From positions 51,023 to 72,060 of the forward strand of contig NMRA01000412.1 in NCBI GenBank assembly GCA_002633005.1: a stretch of 21,038 bases of DNA, written 5' to 3'. The notes beneath the pieces were generated by a model that was not told the DNA's origin, did not search any database, and saw nothing but the letters and a program-made list of their open reading frames with translations. Of this stretch, positions 9,057 to 18,739 are shown piece by piece. Both the position numbers and the translations under genes were made by a program. The stretch comes from Phoronis australis. Lineage: Eukaryota > Phoronida > Phoronidae. Each line of letters starts with the position of its first letter. Positions within the stretch are counted from its first letter, which is position 1.

Positions 9057-11525
9057 ACCGACTTTATGAGAGCAAGAGGCCTAATTCGACGACTTTCTTT
9101 TTCAGTCAGCTGAAACTGGGGGTGGAATACAGATTTAATTTGGGGCTTACAAGTAAACTGTTCACTGCCAACGAAAAACACGTGAGAGGCCTATCGTATA
9201 ATGTAGATAACGAGATGGATGGGGTCTGTGCAGGAATGCTGGCAGGTCACTTTCGTGAACGTGAATGCGGACAAACGCACCACTGAGCTAGGGCTTACAT
9301 GTATAAACCGCAGAATTGACAAGCAAGCGTTGCTGGCAAACAACACAACAACAACGAGTTTAAGAGTGCCTGCACGTAAATCGACTTTCCCGATAGGTCA
9401 GTTGCTTAATATGCTGCGCATTCACCACGAACATAGGCCCAGTTCCATATACATGTATATCTACAGTGCGTGTGCTGGACCAGCGTGGATCTCATCAGGA
9501 ACAATCCGTGTAGCCGTCGTGATAGTCGACTGCAATTCTTGTTTTTCATGGAACGTCTAAGAAGACGGTTCTTGGGAATCCTAGACGCCAGTACGGCAGT
9601 TTTGGGAAGTTCAAAAGTGCTGTGTACATGTATGTTCGTGACGGTCTGGGAAGATGGCGACAATCGCAATGGTCCGTGTAGACGCCGTATTCATCTGGAT
9701 TCATCACGGATTATCCCGAATCTAGATACCGCAATTTCCGGCATTGTACGCAGACAGTGAGATTAGAAGTGTGTTGTCGTTAGCTAGTAGACGTCAAAAG
9801 TGAAACTAAACATAAAAAGAAAATTATTCTGCAGATGGGACCTTTCTATGCCCAAGTTGAAAGGGTCATCCTTCGTTGCAAACTAAAGTCAATTCGATGA
9901 CCAATCACGAGTCAGAAGAGATAGGAGCCGTCTAATCTCGCTATGCTACAAGTCCACCTGAACTTTACCACGAGTGAAAGGCCGTTATACCTCGTTTATT
10001 TTTTCGAACAACACACGTGACGAATATTCACTGGAAGGAGTAATAACAAAAATATGGAATGTTAGTTAAATCTATTTATTAAGTGTATGACCAAGCTATC
10101 TGATCACCAGGAGTACAAACGTCAACCTGAAACAACTTTTGCTAAATTATTAAAATATGGAATGATGGCAATATTTAATGCTTTCTTCTTTTGCCCAACA
10201 AGATCAACAATTTTCGTTAAATTCCATCCTGAGGTGTTAGCTCACTTAGTCAGGATAATCCACGCTGTTTACTGTATTGTTTCATAATTCGTGTTTTGTA
10301 ATCTTGTATGCTAGAGGAGAATAAACATTTGAAACCTAGAAAAAAGAACTGTGGAATGTGACACCCCCGGCAATCGCAGAAGTTATGCTTCTGGGCAAGG
10401 CACTCGACCCCACGCCAAAACAAAAGCCAAAAAGGCAGCATATCCTTTTGAGGATTATAGCAAACAAGGGTTGTTCATTCATTTCAAATTGTGGATGGGC
10501 ACCCCTCTGAGTAGACCTACATGTACATGTTGGCGCAAGACTTAAAATAACAGAAAGCCGTACATACATGTAGTTAGGTGATTCATAAATTTATCAAGAT
10601 AATTTATACCTTTGGCTCAAAACAAACACACATTGTGGAGAATACATGCTAGGCCTGTGGATAGGATGGAGTTAATTGAAGGTTGTCACCGGACTGAAGT
10701 AGCATTCACACTTCTTATACCCTATTTCTACAATCATCAAACTGAAAATATATAACACGTCCCTTATGGGGAGGTTTTATTACGAATATTGGAATTTTCT
10801 TTCAATGTGAAAGATGAAAACCAAATTTTGTTCTTAAAAGCTATTCAATGTTGTCGCGCGATTCGGATAATTTTTAAAGTGAGCGAAGATTTCTTGCCTA
10901 AACTATCCGCAGTGCGTTTTATTTTTAGCGTTTTTAACGCAATTTCAGTAAAGTAATCGTGAGGATTTCAAAATTTGAAAAAATAAGTAAAATAAGTATG
11001 ATAATCCCAATACATTTGAGCCGGGTGTTTATATCGAGAAAAGTACCGGCAATAATCTGTACCTTTTAAAATTGACAATTCGAGTTGCAAACTTGAACTG
11101 ACTTCAGAGCAGGCTTCCAATATTGTTATTCAGGAGGCATCCGCGGCCTTTAATTCCAGAACTAAACAAGTAGCTTGAATTACATGGCTTGTTACATTAC
11201 AAAATTTAAAATACATTATTCGGTAATGCTAACTTGGTACTAAAAATAGAAATTAGTGCACAATTTTCATAATACGTCCTTCACTTTCGCAATAAAATGA
11301 ACGAGAAAGTTATTGACCATGATCGCTGTATATTAAAAAGTGATAAAAGCGACATTCGTGTAATGTGTACATGTATACAGAGTGATACGCGCAAGAAGTG
11401 TTAAAATGAACGAGATATATGTGCACAGATAGAACAGGTGTGAAAAAGATGTAAAATTGTGTTGTTAACATCGTGGTTATTGTGATAAGGCCTGTGTGTA
11501 TAAATGAGTTAGTTTTGATCAATCA
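9057..11525. other. Non-coding stretch, nothing firmly recognised
   Basis: Several short ORFs on both strands (for example around 9219-9760 and 10087-10570) have no family signature or exon boundaries. TACATGTA palindromes are concentrated here, at 9296, 9450, 9625, 10518, 10565 and 11368. A phrase at 10382-10410 vaguely resembles parts of dispersed repeats in marine animals but has no definable ends. Confidence 0.45.
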
Positions 11526-11531
11526 TTTATT
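11526..11531 (-). terminator. Poly(A) signal of the TRIM-NHL gene
   Basis: TTTATT on the plus strand is AATAAA on the minus strand, about 105 bp after the TRIM stop codon. It is the first canonical signal met downstream, implying a short 3'UTR. Confidence 0.55.
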
Positions 11532-11635
11532 GGAATTTTTTGTTAAAAATCAGTATCCCAATATCGTTTTTACAAAACATTTCATTCAAACATAAGTATA
11601 CATCCAATCAATAGCACAGGTACATGTATGTTAAA

Positions 11636-13447
11636 TTAGACGTCAAGATATTTAAATATTTTCACATCACCTTCGCTCTCCAGCACAGACACCTGCCCTG
11701 GGCCCGATGTGCATATGGCTGTAGGCTCAGCGACATCACCCGCCCTGGTGATCACGCGTGGACGTGCAGGGCTTAGTAGAATTACATGGTCTTTGTAGTG
11801 GTCAGTCACGAGAATGTGGCCGAACTGATCCACGCACACACCGCGCGGCGCACATAGTTTATCACTGAATGTGAGTATAACTGCCGGCTGTTTGTGATCA
11901 ATCACGTACACTCGAGGGGGTAGGTACTGGCTCACAACCAGATGTCCAGAGTTCTCATCCACACACACATAGCGGGGTGAGAACTCACTCAGGCCTAGAG
12001 AACGGGCGTCTATTTGATTATGGACCTTACAATCGAAGTCAGTGAACAACACCCGCCCACCATGTGTATCCGTCACTATCAGCTGGTCCATGTGACATGT
12101 AATGAATCCCTCACTTTTATACACACCAGGGTAAACCTCCATCACACGACCCGCAGCGTCATACCTGACAACACCGCCAATGCCGTGGTCGGTGATGAAT
12201 ATCTCACCCAGATTATTACACGTCACATCCCATGGGTTCTGTAGTTGGTATTTGGCTTGGTTTAACTTAAATTTTAATTTGAATGTTTTTCCATTAGGCC
12301 TAAACACCTTGACATTCGAGTTCTCACTGTCTGTAACAACCAACCCACCATCACCCACTGCCATTCCCCAACACCAGCCTGAGCCTTCACTTCTATTCCT
12401 CGAACTCAGGCTACTAAATTTCCTCACGAGTTGAGCAGTTTCGTTAAAAGGCAGTTGAGAGGTCACACGGTGGACAGGTGATTCACCAGAAAATGATGCA
12501 ACATTTGTTTCTGACTTCGGAGAGAATTTAGAAGGAACAATTTTGTGTTCTAGCACTGTTACAGTACTTGCAAATTTGGAAGGAATTACAAATTTCTCAA
12601 CCTTAAACTTAAATACCGACTTTGTCACCTGCGTCTCAATTGGACCAACATTTAAATTTTCAAGAAGTGATTGAATCAGATTAAACTGTAGCACTATCTC
12701 AGCGTCATGGCACCCAAGAACATTATTCACATAATCTAACACATTTGCAAACTTCCCCCTATTCACTTCAGCCTCGTCACTAGCAGCTTTTGCCCGTTTT
12801 CTCGCCGCCTCTACCTGTTCATCCAATTCAGCAATAGCTTTCTCTTCGTTAACGTTGAGTTGACGAGAGATCTTTGCCAGGAATTCGCTGTACAAGCGAT
12901 GTATCATACTCCTGCAAGACTTTTGTTGTTGGGATAAACCTTGGAGAATTTGCTGTCGTTCCTCGTGCAACATTTCCCAGTGCTCTTTAACTTCATTGTA
13001 TGGCTTTAACATTTTGACCATGGCTTCAGAAGCCTTTTTTGCTGCAGCGCCTAAGTCTTGAAGTCTGTGTTGATTATGGTTTGAAGTGATGCAACGTGAA
13101 CATACGGATGTCTTGCACTGTTCACAGTAAAATTCCAAAACCCGGTCTTCGTGAACTGAACAATGCAATTTATTTAGGCTGTCATCGTTCGTTACAATGT
13201 CGCATATGCCGGCATGAAAAAAATTATGCTTGAAGCCACTAGCACCTTCGCTTGGAACGGGAAATTGGTTTTTGCACAGCGGACATGGAAATTCACCACT
13301 TTGCCCCTGTTCTGCCATGTGACTGTCCAAGCAGTTTTCGCAGAATGAGTGAAGACATGGCAGAACCCTTTGGTCACTGGATTGTTCCAGACACACGGGG
13401 CACTCTAAGAGCCGACGCAGCTGGTAAACCGGATCGTTTGACGCCAT
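11636..13447 (-). CDS. TRIM-NHL protein (RING, B-box, coiled coil, NHL propeller), probable E3 ubiquitin ligase
   Basis: This is a complete 603-residue single-exon ORF. The RING finger is C3HC4: Cys16, Cys19, Cys31, His33, Cys36, Cys39, Cys55 and Cys58. A type-2 B-box follows at 96-127 (Cys96, His99, Cys108, Cys111, Cys116, Cys119, His124, His127). A long charged helical stretch, about 135-265, fits the coiled coil. The C-terminus, about 355-603, holds about six NHL-like repeats, including PWDVTCNNLGEIFITD at 405-420 and PRGVCVDQFGHILVTD at 534-549. No filamin repeat is evident between coil and propeller. The family uses the RING to recruit E2 enzymes and the propeller for protein or RNA targets; this protein's targets are unknown. 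ATG at 13447 has G at -3 and +4, and the protein starts directly before the RING, as in relatives. Such intronless TRIM2/3/56-like genes are expanded in marine invertebrates, so orthology to one vertebrate gene is not claimed. Confidence 0.95.
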   Translation of the reverse strand: MASNDPVYQLRRLLECPVCLEQSSDQRVLPCLHSFCENCLDSHMAEQGQSGEFPCPLCKNQFPVPSEGASGFKHNFFHAGICDIVTNDDSLNKLHCSVHEDRVLEFYCEQCKTSVCSRCITSNHNQHRLQDLGAAAKKASEAMVKMLKPYNEVKEHWEMLHEERQQILQGLSQQQKSCRSMIHRLYSEFLAKISRQLNVNEEKAIAELDEQVEAARKRAKAASDEAEVNRGKFANVLDYVNNVLGCHDAEIVLQFNLIQSLLENLNVGPIETQVTKSVFKFKVEKFVIPSKFASTVTVLEHKIVPSKFSPKSETNVASFSGESPVHRVTSQLPFNETAQLVRKFSSLSSRNRSEGSGWCWGMAVGDGGLVVTDSENSNVKVFRPNGKTFKLKFKLNQAKYQLQNPWDVTCNNLGEIFITDHGIGGVVRYDAAGRVMEVYPGVYKSEGFITCHMDQLIVTDTHGGRVLFTDFDCKVHNQIDARSLGLSEFSPRYVCVDENSGHLVVSQYLPPRVYVIDHKQPAVILTFSDKLCAPRGVCVDQFGHILVTDHYKDHVILLSPARPRVITRAGDVAEPTAICTSGPGQVSVLESEGDVKIFKYLDV

Positions 13448-13450
13448 ACC

Positions 13451-13475
13451 CTGCAGATAACAAAATTAGATGGTT
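13451..13475 (-). other. Candidate 3' splice acceptor of a 5'UTR intron (TRIM gene)
   Basis: On the minus strand a T-rich tract ends in TTATCTGCAG, with AG at 13452-13451. The predicted exon then starts GGT followed at once by the ATG. A possible CTAAT branch site lies just upstream. This arrangement would leave the whole CDS in one exon, with only leader sequence upstream. Confidence 0.5.
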
Positions 13476-14030
13476 TTCTCTAGATGCTATGGAAAACAAC
13501 AGTCAATGTATTGTTTGAAGATTCAAGAGTAAAAACTATAATTTAGAATGGGGGTTACTTGAAAAACGAATCTCTGCAGGAAATCGTGGTACTTGTAGCT
13601 TAGTGACTATTGCGTTCTGTCAGACAGAAAGAGAGGGGGAAGAGGGAGGGAGAAGATGGCGACGAGGGAGGAAGGGGGTGGGAGAGAACAGACGCTTGTG
13701 CCAGAGAACTAGCTATGTGAAAATTTCCAGACTATACCAGCTCAAGCTGCGACAGTGCGAGGTAATTTGTCAGGATTACTCCCACCGACCTCTGAACGAT
13801 AGTTATCGTATCGACAAGCACAGTCGTCCGTTGCATCTGTTTTTTAAGTGAATTCTGTGATTGCCGTGATACGTAGTCTTTACGTACATATACCTAGGTT
13901 CATAAAACTCGGTATAAGACCAGCATTTTTTCAGTCTACTTGCGCAATAATCGGCGGGACCAGTGTGTAAATACCGAACTTAGCGTTTACATCATTTCCA
14001 TAAACTATTGCCAATCCCAGAATTCAGAAT
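13476..14030. other. TRIM upstream region with a GA-rich tract
   Basis: About 13626-13690 is almost pure G and A on the plus strand (C and T on the minus strand) and could be a promoter-proximal polypyrimidine tract of the TRIM gene. The plus-strand ORF through it (13603-13851) is an artefact of low complexity. The rest shows nothing recognisable. Confidence 0.4.
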
Positions 14031-14032
14031 CA

Positions 14033-14076
14033 ATACACAAAACGTACCGAGAGTGGCGTAGATGAAGTATTATCCC
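14033..14076 (+). repeat. Outer copy of the 44 bp type-A motif
   Basis: This segment lies just outside the left arm of the palindrome. Its reverse complement occurs in the palindrome spacer at 14762-14805 with only two differences and a 37-base exact run. A more distant type-B form lies inside both arms at 14653-14696 and 14880-14925. No copy is visible outside the right arm. Confidence 0.8.
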
Positions 14077-14704
14077 ATACGCGTTGAATCAGTTGAGTAC
14101 AATAGGCCATGTAATAATGTTTTCCGTATTCACCTCCCACACTACTTCAACAATGACCTCTGACATTGAACGTTCAAAGGTAGGTATATGTCGATTTGAC
14201 GTCGTTAGCCGGTTCGATCATCAAACTTTCTGAAAATAGTTTAAAGTAATACAATTGCAGCAGTGTAAATAACACTCAACATGGAATGAAGTCCCAATAG
14301 TAACATCTGGCACAGGACTGTTATTATATGACACTTCTGTTTCAGTTTTCAATTGCTAAATATTATATCGTCTGCAACTCAGGTGCCGATTCCTCGCTAA
14401 CTACATTATGAAATGTTGTTATTTATCTATTTTTCATGAGATGTTACAAGTTCAATGATTAATTACCGTTGCTTTCATCTTTGTTATCTCTTTTCAAGTT
14501 ATAAATCGTTAAACTTAAAACTGTTTCTCTTACTAGAGAAAACCAAGTACATACGTATAGGATGTGATCCGCCACGTGAACAGTCTGAGTGAGGTATTTG
14601 AAAAATCTGTTGAAAAATGAAAGAAACTTAGGAATTCGAAGCGTATGGGATAAATACCAAACGTACCTCCATTGGTGTACATGACTAATATCCCACTGGA
14701 CATC

Positions 14705-14751
14705 ATTCCGCGTATCGACCATAAACTTCGGTCTCGGTCGATACGCGGAAT
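14705..14751. repeat. Inner hairpin 1 of the nested palindrome
   Basis: ATTCCGCGTATCGACC (14705-14720) is followed, after a 15-base loop, by its exact reverse complement (14736-14751). The 16 bp arms are perfect, unlike the diverged long arms around them. Confidence 0.9.
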
Positions 14752-14822
14752 AATGTCTCGTGGGATGTTACTTCATCTACGCCACTCTCGGTACGTTTTG
14801 TGTATGCATCCCACGAGACATT

Positions 14823-14869
14823 ATTCCGCGTATCGACCGAGACCGAGGGTTAAGGTCGATACGCGGAAT
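14823..14869. repeat. Inner hairpin 2 of the nested palindrome
   Basis: The same 16-mer occurs at 14823-14838 and, inverted, at 14854-14869, with a 15-base loop. This loop is close to the reverse complement of the loop of hairpin 1. The two hairpins are therefore mirror images about the palindrome centre. Confidence 0.9.
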
Positions 14870-15510
14870 AATGTCGAGTGGGATATTACTTCACTACACC
14901 AATGGAGGTACGTTTTGTATTTATCCAATACGCTTTGATTTCCTAAGTTTCTTTCATTTTTTCGGCAGATCTTTTTAAATACTTTACCCAGTCTGTTCAC
15001 GTGGCGGATCACACCCTATATGTATATACTTGCGCGTGAGGTTACAAGTTTTCTCTAGTAAAAAAGCAGTTTTAAAGGTACCGGTTTCTTACTTGAAAAG
15101 AGATAACAAAGATGAAAACAACGGTAATTAAGCACTGAACTTGTAACATTTCCTGAAAATAGTTAAATAACAACAATATTTGATATTGTAATTACCGAGG
15201 AATAGGCACCTGAGTAGCAGACGGTATATCTAGCAACTGAAAACTGAGACAAAAGTGTCATATACTTAACAGTTGTGTACCAGATGTTAAGTTTAGGACC
15301 TAATTGCATGTCGAGTGATGGGATTGTATTACTTTAAACAATATTCGGAAAGTTTGATGATCGAACCGGCTAAGGACGTCGAGTCGACATTGACCTACCT
15401 TTTGAACCTTCCATGTCAGAGGGCACTGTTGAAGTAGTACGGGAGGTGAATACTGAAAACAATATCACATGGCCGTATTGCACTCGATTGATTCAACGCG
15501 TATGAGATAA

Positions 15511-16459
15511 AAACAAATATCCAATACATTTTCACTTTGTTTTGACTTGTAGTTATAGTCCTACTAAGATTAACCATTTGTACCAAGCCAATTGGCCTAC
15601 GTCTGCCTGAGAAGGTGGAATGAGTCGAATTTTATAGCATTTGCAGGTCCATCAAACTATGTATTTCTAAAATCCTTGATGATCACAGAATATTATTAGG
15701 TTCACAAAAGCAATGCCGTGAGTGCATTTTAACAATCGTGATTTTTCACGGAGATCGACTTCTTTCCACCAGCGTGTATTTTTAGCTGTCTTTCAAGGTC
15801 TTTGAACCTGGGAGCTTAGGTTTCAAAAATCAATTGATGTTTTTCGAGGATTGCTGACGTCTTCATTTTCACTGCAGAAGTCTTGGGCTAAAAGACCTTT
15901 TAAGGTGCCTGGCGCTGTTTTAAAAAATTAACGCCAGGCACGTTTTTTTTTTCGGCTAACACAACAAAGACACGGAATTTTGAAGTTCCATGTGAAAAAA
16001 GTTCTTTGTGGAAATAACCGCGACATCCGTTAAAAATCAAGATTTTTTAGAAGAAACGCAGTTACAGGAAAATGTAAATGAATCGTTATTTTTGTGCAAA
16101 TTATATTCTGTGATCATCAGTGAAAATATATAGTTATGGGTAATACTTAAAAAGTCGAACGATTTCATCCTTGAGTCTAAGGTACCTTAAATGGATTACC
16201 TCTGGTTTATACCTTCTAGAACTGTTCATTTCCTTGTTACAAGACAACTTTACCAAATAACCAATGACAAACAGATAACGTGACACTGAATGTAGATGTG
16301 CCAACAAAACCAGTGGTACCAGATAAAGTACGCTGCATCAAATGCAGCGTGTGAAACAGGTACATGTATGCAGTTGCTCAGATAGATTCACAACTGGTGT
16401 GGGCCTGCGGAGTCCACCAACCCCCACTTAGCTACATGTACGTCGGTACTACATAGTGT
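15511..16459. other. Non-coding stretch with two short hairpins
   Basis: No gene is visible. A perfect 9 bp stem with a CAA loop lies at 16330-16350 (ACGCTGCAT and its complement). A stronger stem followed by T10 is listed separately. TACATGTA occurs at 16361 and 16433. If the exon at 16466-16691 is real, this is the start of its intron. Confidence 0.4.
15905..15952 (+). other. Stem-loop followed by T10
   Basis: GTGCCTGGCG (15905-15914) pairs exactly with CGCCAGGCAC (15932-15941) across a 17-base loop and is followed by G and ten Ts. The shape resembles an intrinsic terminator, and T runs end RNA polymerase III transcripts. In an animal genome and with no RNA gene seen upstream, this is only a structural observation. 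Confidence 0.4.
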
Positions 16460-16465
16460 ACTTAC

Positions 16466-16691
16466 TTGTAATTGTCAGAACGATTGGGTGGAGCTGTTTG
16501 TCGCACCCACCAGGGATCCTGAGAGAGAAGGCGATACTGGATCTAATAACTCCCCTATATATACCTGCCCGGCGTAACACTCCAATGACCTGATAGACTC
16601 CGTTCAATCCTAAATCCCTGATATCCCCAACAACAATCTTCTTTTGTGAGGTACTTGATAAGCCGACCTCTGACTGTGCTATTTTAGTCAT
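16466..16691 (-). CDS. Possible first coding exon of an unrecognised protein
   Basis: The ATG at 16691 opens 75 codons plus one base, ending at a good splice donor CAA|GTAAGT (intron starts at 16465, phase 1). The encoded stretch begins MTKIAQSEVGLSSTSQKK and has a balanced composition, with an Ile/Val/Gly/Arg-rich middle (DIRDLGLNGVYQVIGVLRR). I do not recognise a domain and see no signal peptide or membrane segment. The open frame runs only five codons past the donor, so the exon boundary fits where the frame ends. No partner exon was found downstream on the minus strand within the window. It could be a chance ORF: 80 codons are not exceptional in 21 kb. Protein or transcript homology would decide. 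Confidence 0.33.
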
Positions 16692-18593
16692 GTTCCGGGA
16701 CGTGTCTCGATGGTATTTCGATATTTAGCTAATTGTAGGTCTACTTCGACGATTGAAATGGAATGTAATAAATTATAAGAAAAATCTTCCTAGATCCGTG
16801 AGTTATTTTCTTCAACGCCCTGATGTCAAATCACAAGAAAGAGGAACTGACCGACAGCGCCCTTTTTAGTTCTCATTGCAGCAAAGCGACATCGGTCTTG
16901 TTGGACGTTACAAATGTAAAGTGCTCACAGCGCTCTCCTCAATAACGGACACTTGTGTTTTTTATTTTTTACTGCACGGCAACCATCGTTGATGTAGTAT
17001 CCGAGAGTTGCACGAATCACTTATCGAAACTGACTTTAAATTTCGAGTTTTAGTCAAAACATATCAATGTGAAAAAGCTTGCAATTTTCACCATTGCCTA
17101 AGAATAAAAGCGCGGAATTACTAAACGCAATTAGCTGACCACGGACGCAGCTTCACGGGAAGCAGTACAGTACATTCGTAGCTGAATGTGTGCGATGGGA
17201 GCAAGTGTTAAAAACATGCCGGGTGCAGTAATTTTTAATTTATTGACCCCTCTCTTCATTCAGATTTTACTCCCAGTCAAACGCGTCACTCAATATACCC
17301 GAATATAGGCTATGGCTTTTGAATCTCGCTTTCGACTTCGCGGCGAATGTACGTGTATAATGGTGGCTTGTCACTCGTACCAAGTGTGTATTTTCTGAAT
17401 TTTAAGCCTACGGATTTCGATAAGATAGCATCTTAATATAATAACTCATGCTGAGATCATGTGCAACTTAAACTCCCAATTTAATCATAGACATGTGCGT
17501 TGAAACCTAGGCTCGGAGTCGAAATAGAATTCGAAAATATTTTTGTCATTTTTCCGTTTTACTAGTTACCACAATTTAAAAGTATTTGTCTAAACTTCTG
17601 TGCTCGATTACATTATTGTTCACTTATTGACTGTATAATTCGCGGCACTTGATGAGCCCAGCATTAAAGCGATTAGTTCGAATGTGAACTCAAAATCTGG
17701 AGTACCGGTATTTACACTAAATTGTAGCTCAAATCAAGTAAATAATTGTTTTGAGTAAAAACTTAAAACCCCAGTTCTTGGTGTCATTGCGTCTTCTTAC
17801 TTGCTTTCTAGATGAACTTGGGACTTTTAGTTATTTATATTTGGAAATGGTCCGCAGTAGTCGGTATTATCCGCCGATTGAAGAACAATTACAGCCAGGA
17901 CGTGATTGGGTGATTTACTATCTGTGTTGCAGCGAATTGCACGTACACATCAGGAAAACAATAGGTTTGTCGATAATTTGAATGTAATTGTCCCTATTAT
18001 CTTGAGGGGTGTTAGAAGGACTTTGAATCAGTTCCGCCCAAAGAGGCCATTCGTCAAGTTGAAAATTTATCTACAAGTCTGTCGCCGCCCGGCAACCTGC
18101 ATCTGAATGTGACGGATTTATAAATATACCCAATGCGTGCTGGAACATGGAAGTTGATCAGTGAGGCCGTCAGTGACTCCCTATGCCTTACGCACGTAAT
18201 AGTGAATAGCTCGTTTTAGCCGAAAGTAACAATAGTCACAGGTTTCCTGGATAGTTATAAGACCCAGTTTTATTCTGGATATTCAAAGGAGAAAGTGCTT
18301 CTCTAAATGCGGGACACCTCTAAGTGTCGAATACCCTTACAGCGACGCTGGCGTAAAGTGATAGGGGCCTACGTGTAATCGTCTGGCGTAGCGTAAAACA
18401 CCCGGAGCCCCACCTAGTCTGAACGTGGGTATTTGAACTGTCGACGCCGCTTTTAGGCTCAACTGAGGAAAATGAAACTTCAAAATTGAAAGTCTCTATT
18501 TGCACTTTCATCTGGCGTGCCAACTACTTTGCTACATAAGGGGCTAAAAAGTTTTTTTTGAGCTTTTTGTTATTTTAAGAACTCCTTAAAAGA
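16692..18593. other. Non-coding stretch, nothing firmly recognised
   Basis: Short ORFs at 17751-18106 and 18320-18523 show no family signature. Around 18343-18400 the phrase CTGGCGTA occurs twice, near sequences like those beside the MITE relic at 18594, but no element ends can be drawn. Confidence 0.4.
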
Positions 18594-18739
18594 AGTGCTG
18601 TAGTGGGGCGTAGGCGCACCATGCATAGGCGCGGCCAACCACATTTTGGCATTTAAACCTAGAGCCTACGCACCGTAAGTTACGTGCGGGGCGTAGGCGC
18701 AGCCAACCGTCTTTTTACATCTTAACGTAGCGCCTACGC
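18594..18739. mobile_element. Damaged relative of the 8893 hAT-type MITE, with a partial tandem copy
   Basis: AGTGCTGTAGTGGGG at 18594 matches the left end of the 8893 element apart from the lost first C. Homology continues through GTAGGCGCA, GCCAACCAC, TGGCATTT and CCTACGCACCGTAAGTTACGT to 18685. A second copy of the stem part, GGGCGTAGGCGCAGCCAACC to CGTAGCGCCTACGC, follows at 18688-18739. No right terminal repeat and no target duplication could be found, so this copy is truncated or rearranged. Confidence 0.7.

Larger units (their letters stand above)
14070..15510. repeat. Large nested palindrome, ~720 bp arms, foldback-like element
   Basis: The left arm 14070-14787 reads as the reverse complement of about 14788-15510. 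Matching landmarks include TATCCCATACGCGTTGAATC (14071-14090) against 15490-15509, GTGATCCGCCACGTGAA (14564-14580) against 14996-15012, and GCCGGTTCGATCATCAAAC (14209) against about 15355. Symmetry holds at a centre near 14787-14790 throughout. Arms differ by roughly 10-15 percent with small indels, so this is an old structure and not an assembly fold-back. No transposase frame is present, and no target duplication was found at 14070/15510. A foldback-type DNA transposon relic is the likeliest class, but the family is not recognised. Short ORFs in the arms are mirror images of each other and not genes. Confidence 0.88.

Noticed and set aside
9219-9760. Overlapping ORFs on both strands
   Set aside because: Both strands are open, which is typical of chance ORFs in GC-richer DNA. 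No family motif was found.
10382-10410. Phrase GCTTCTGGGCAAGGCACT, SINE- or transposon-like
   Set aside because: It resembles a phrase I associate with dispersed repeats, but there is no promoter box, tail or target duplication to define an element.
14459-15012. ORFs within the palindrome arms
   Set aside because: They are mirror-image products of the inverted repeat and contain the hairpin 16-mer. There is no protein signature.
17751-18106. Two overlapping plus-strand ORFs
   Set aside because: No recognisable domain, and no convincing splice sites at their edges.
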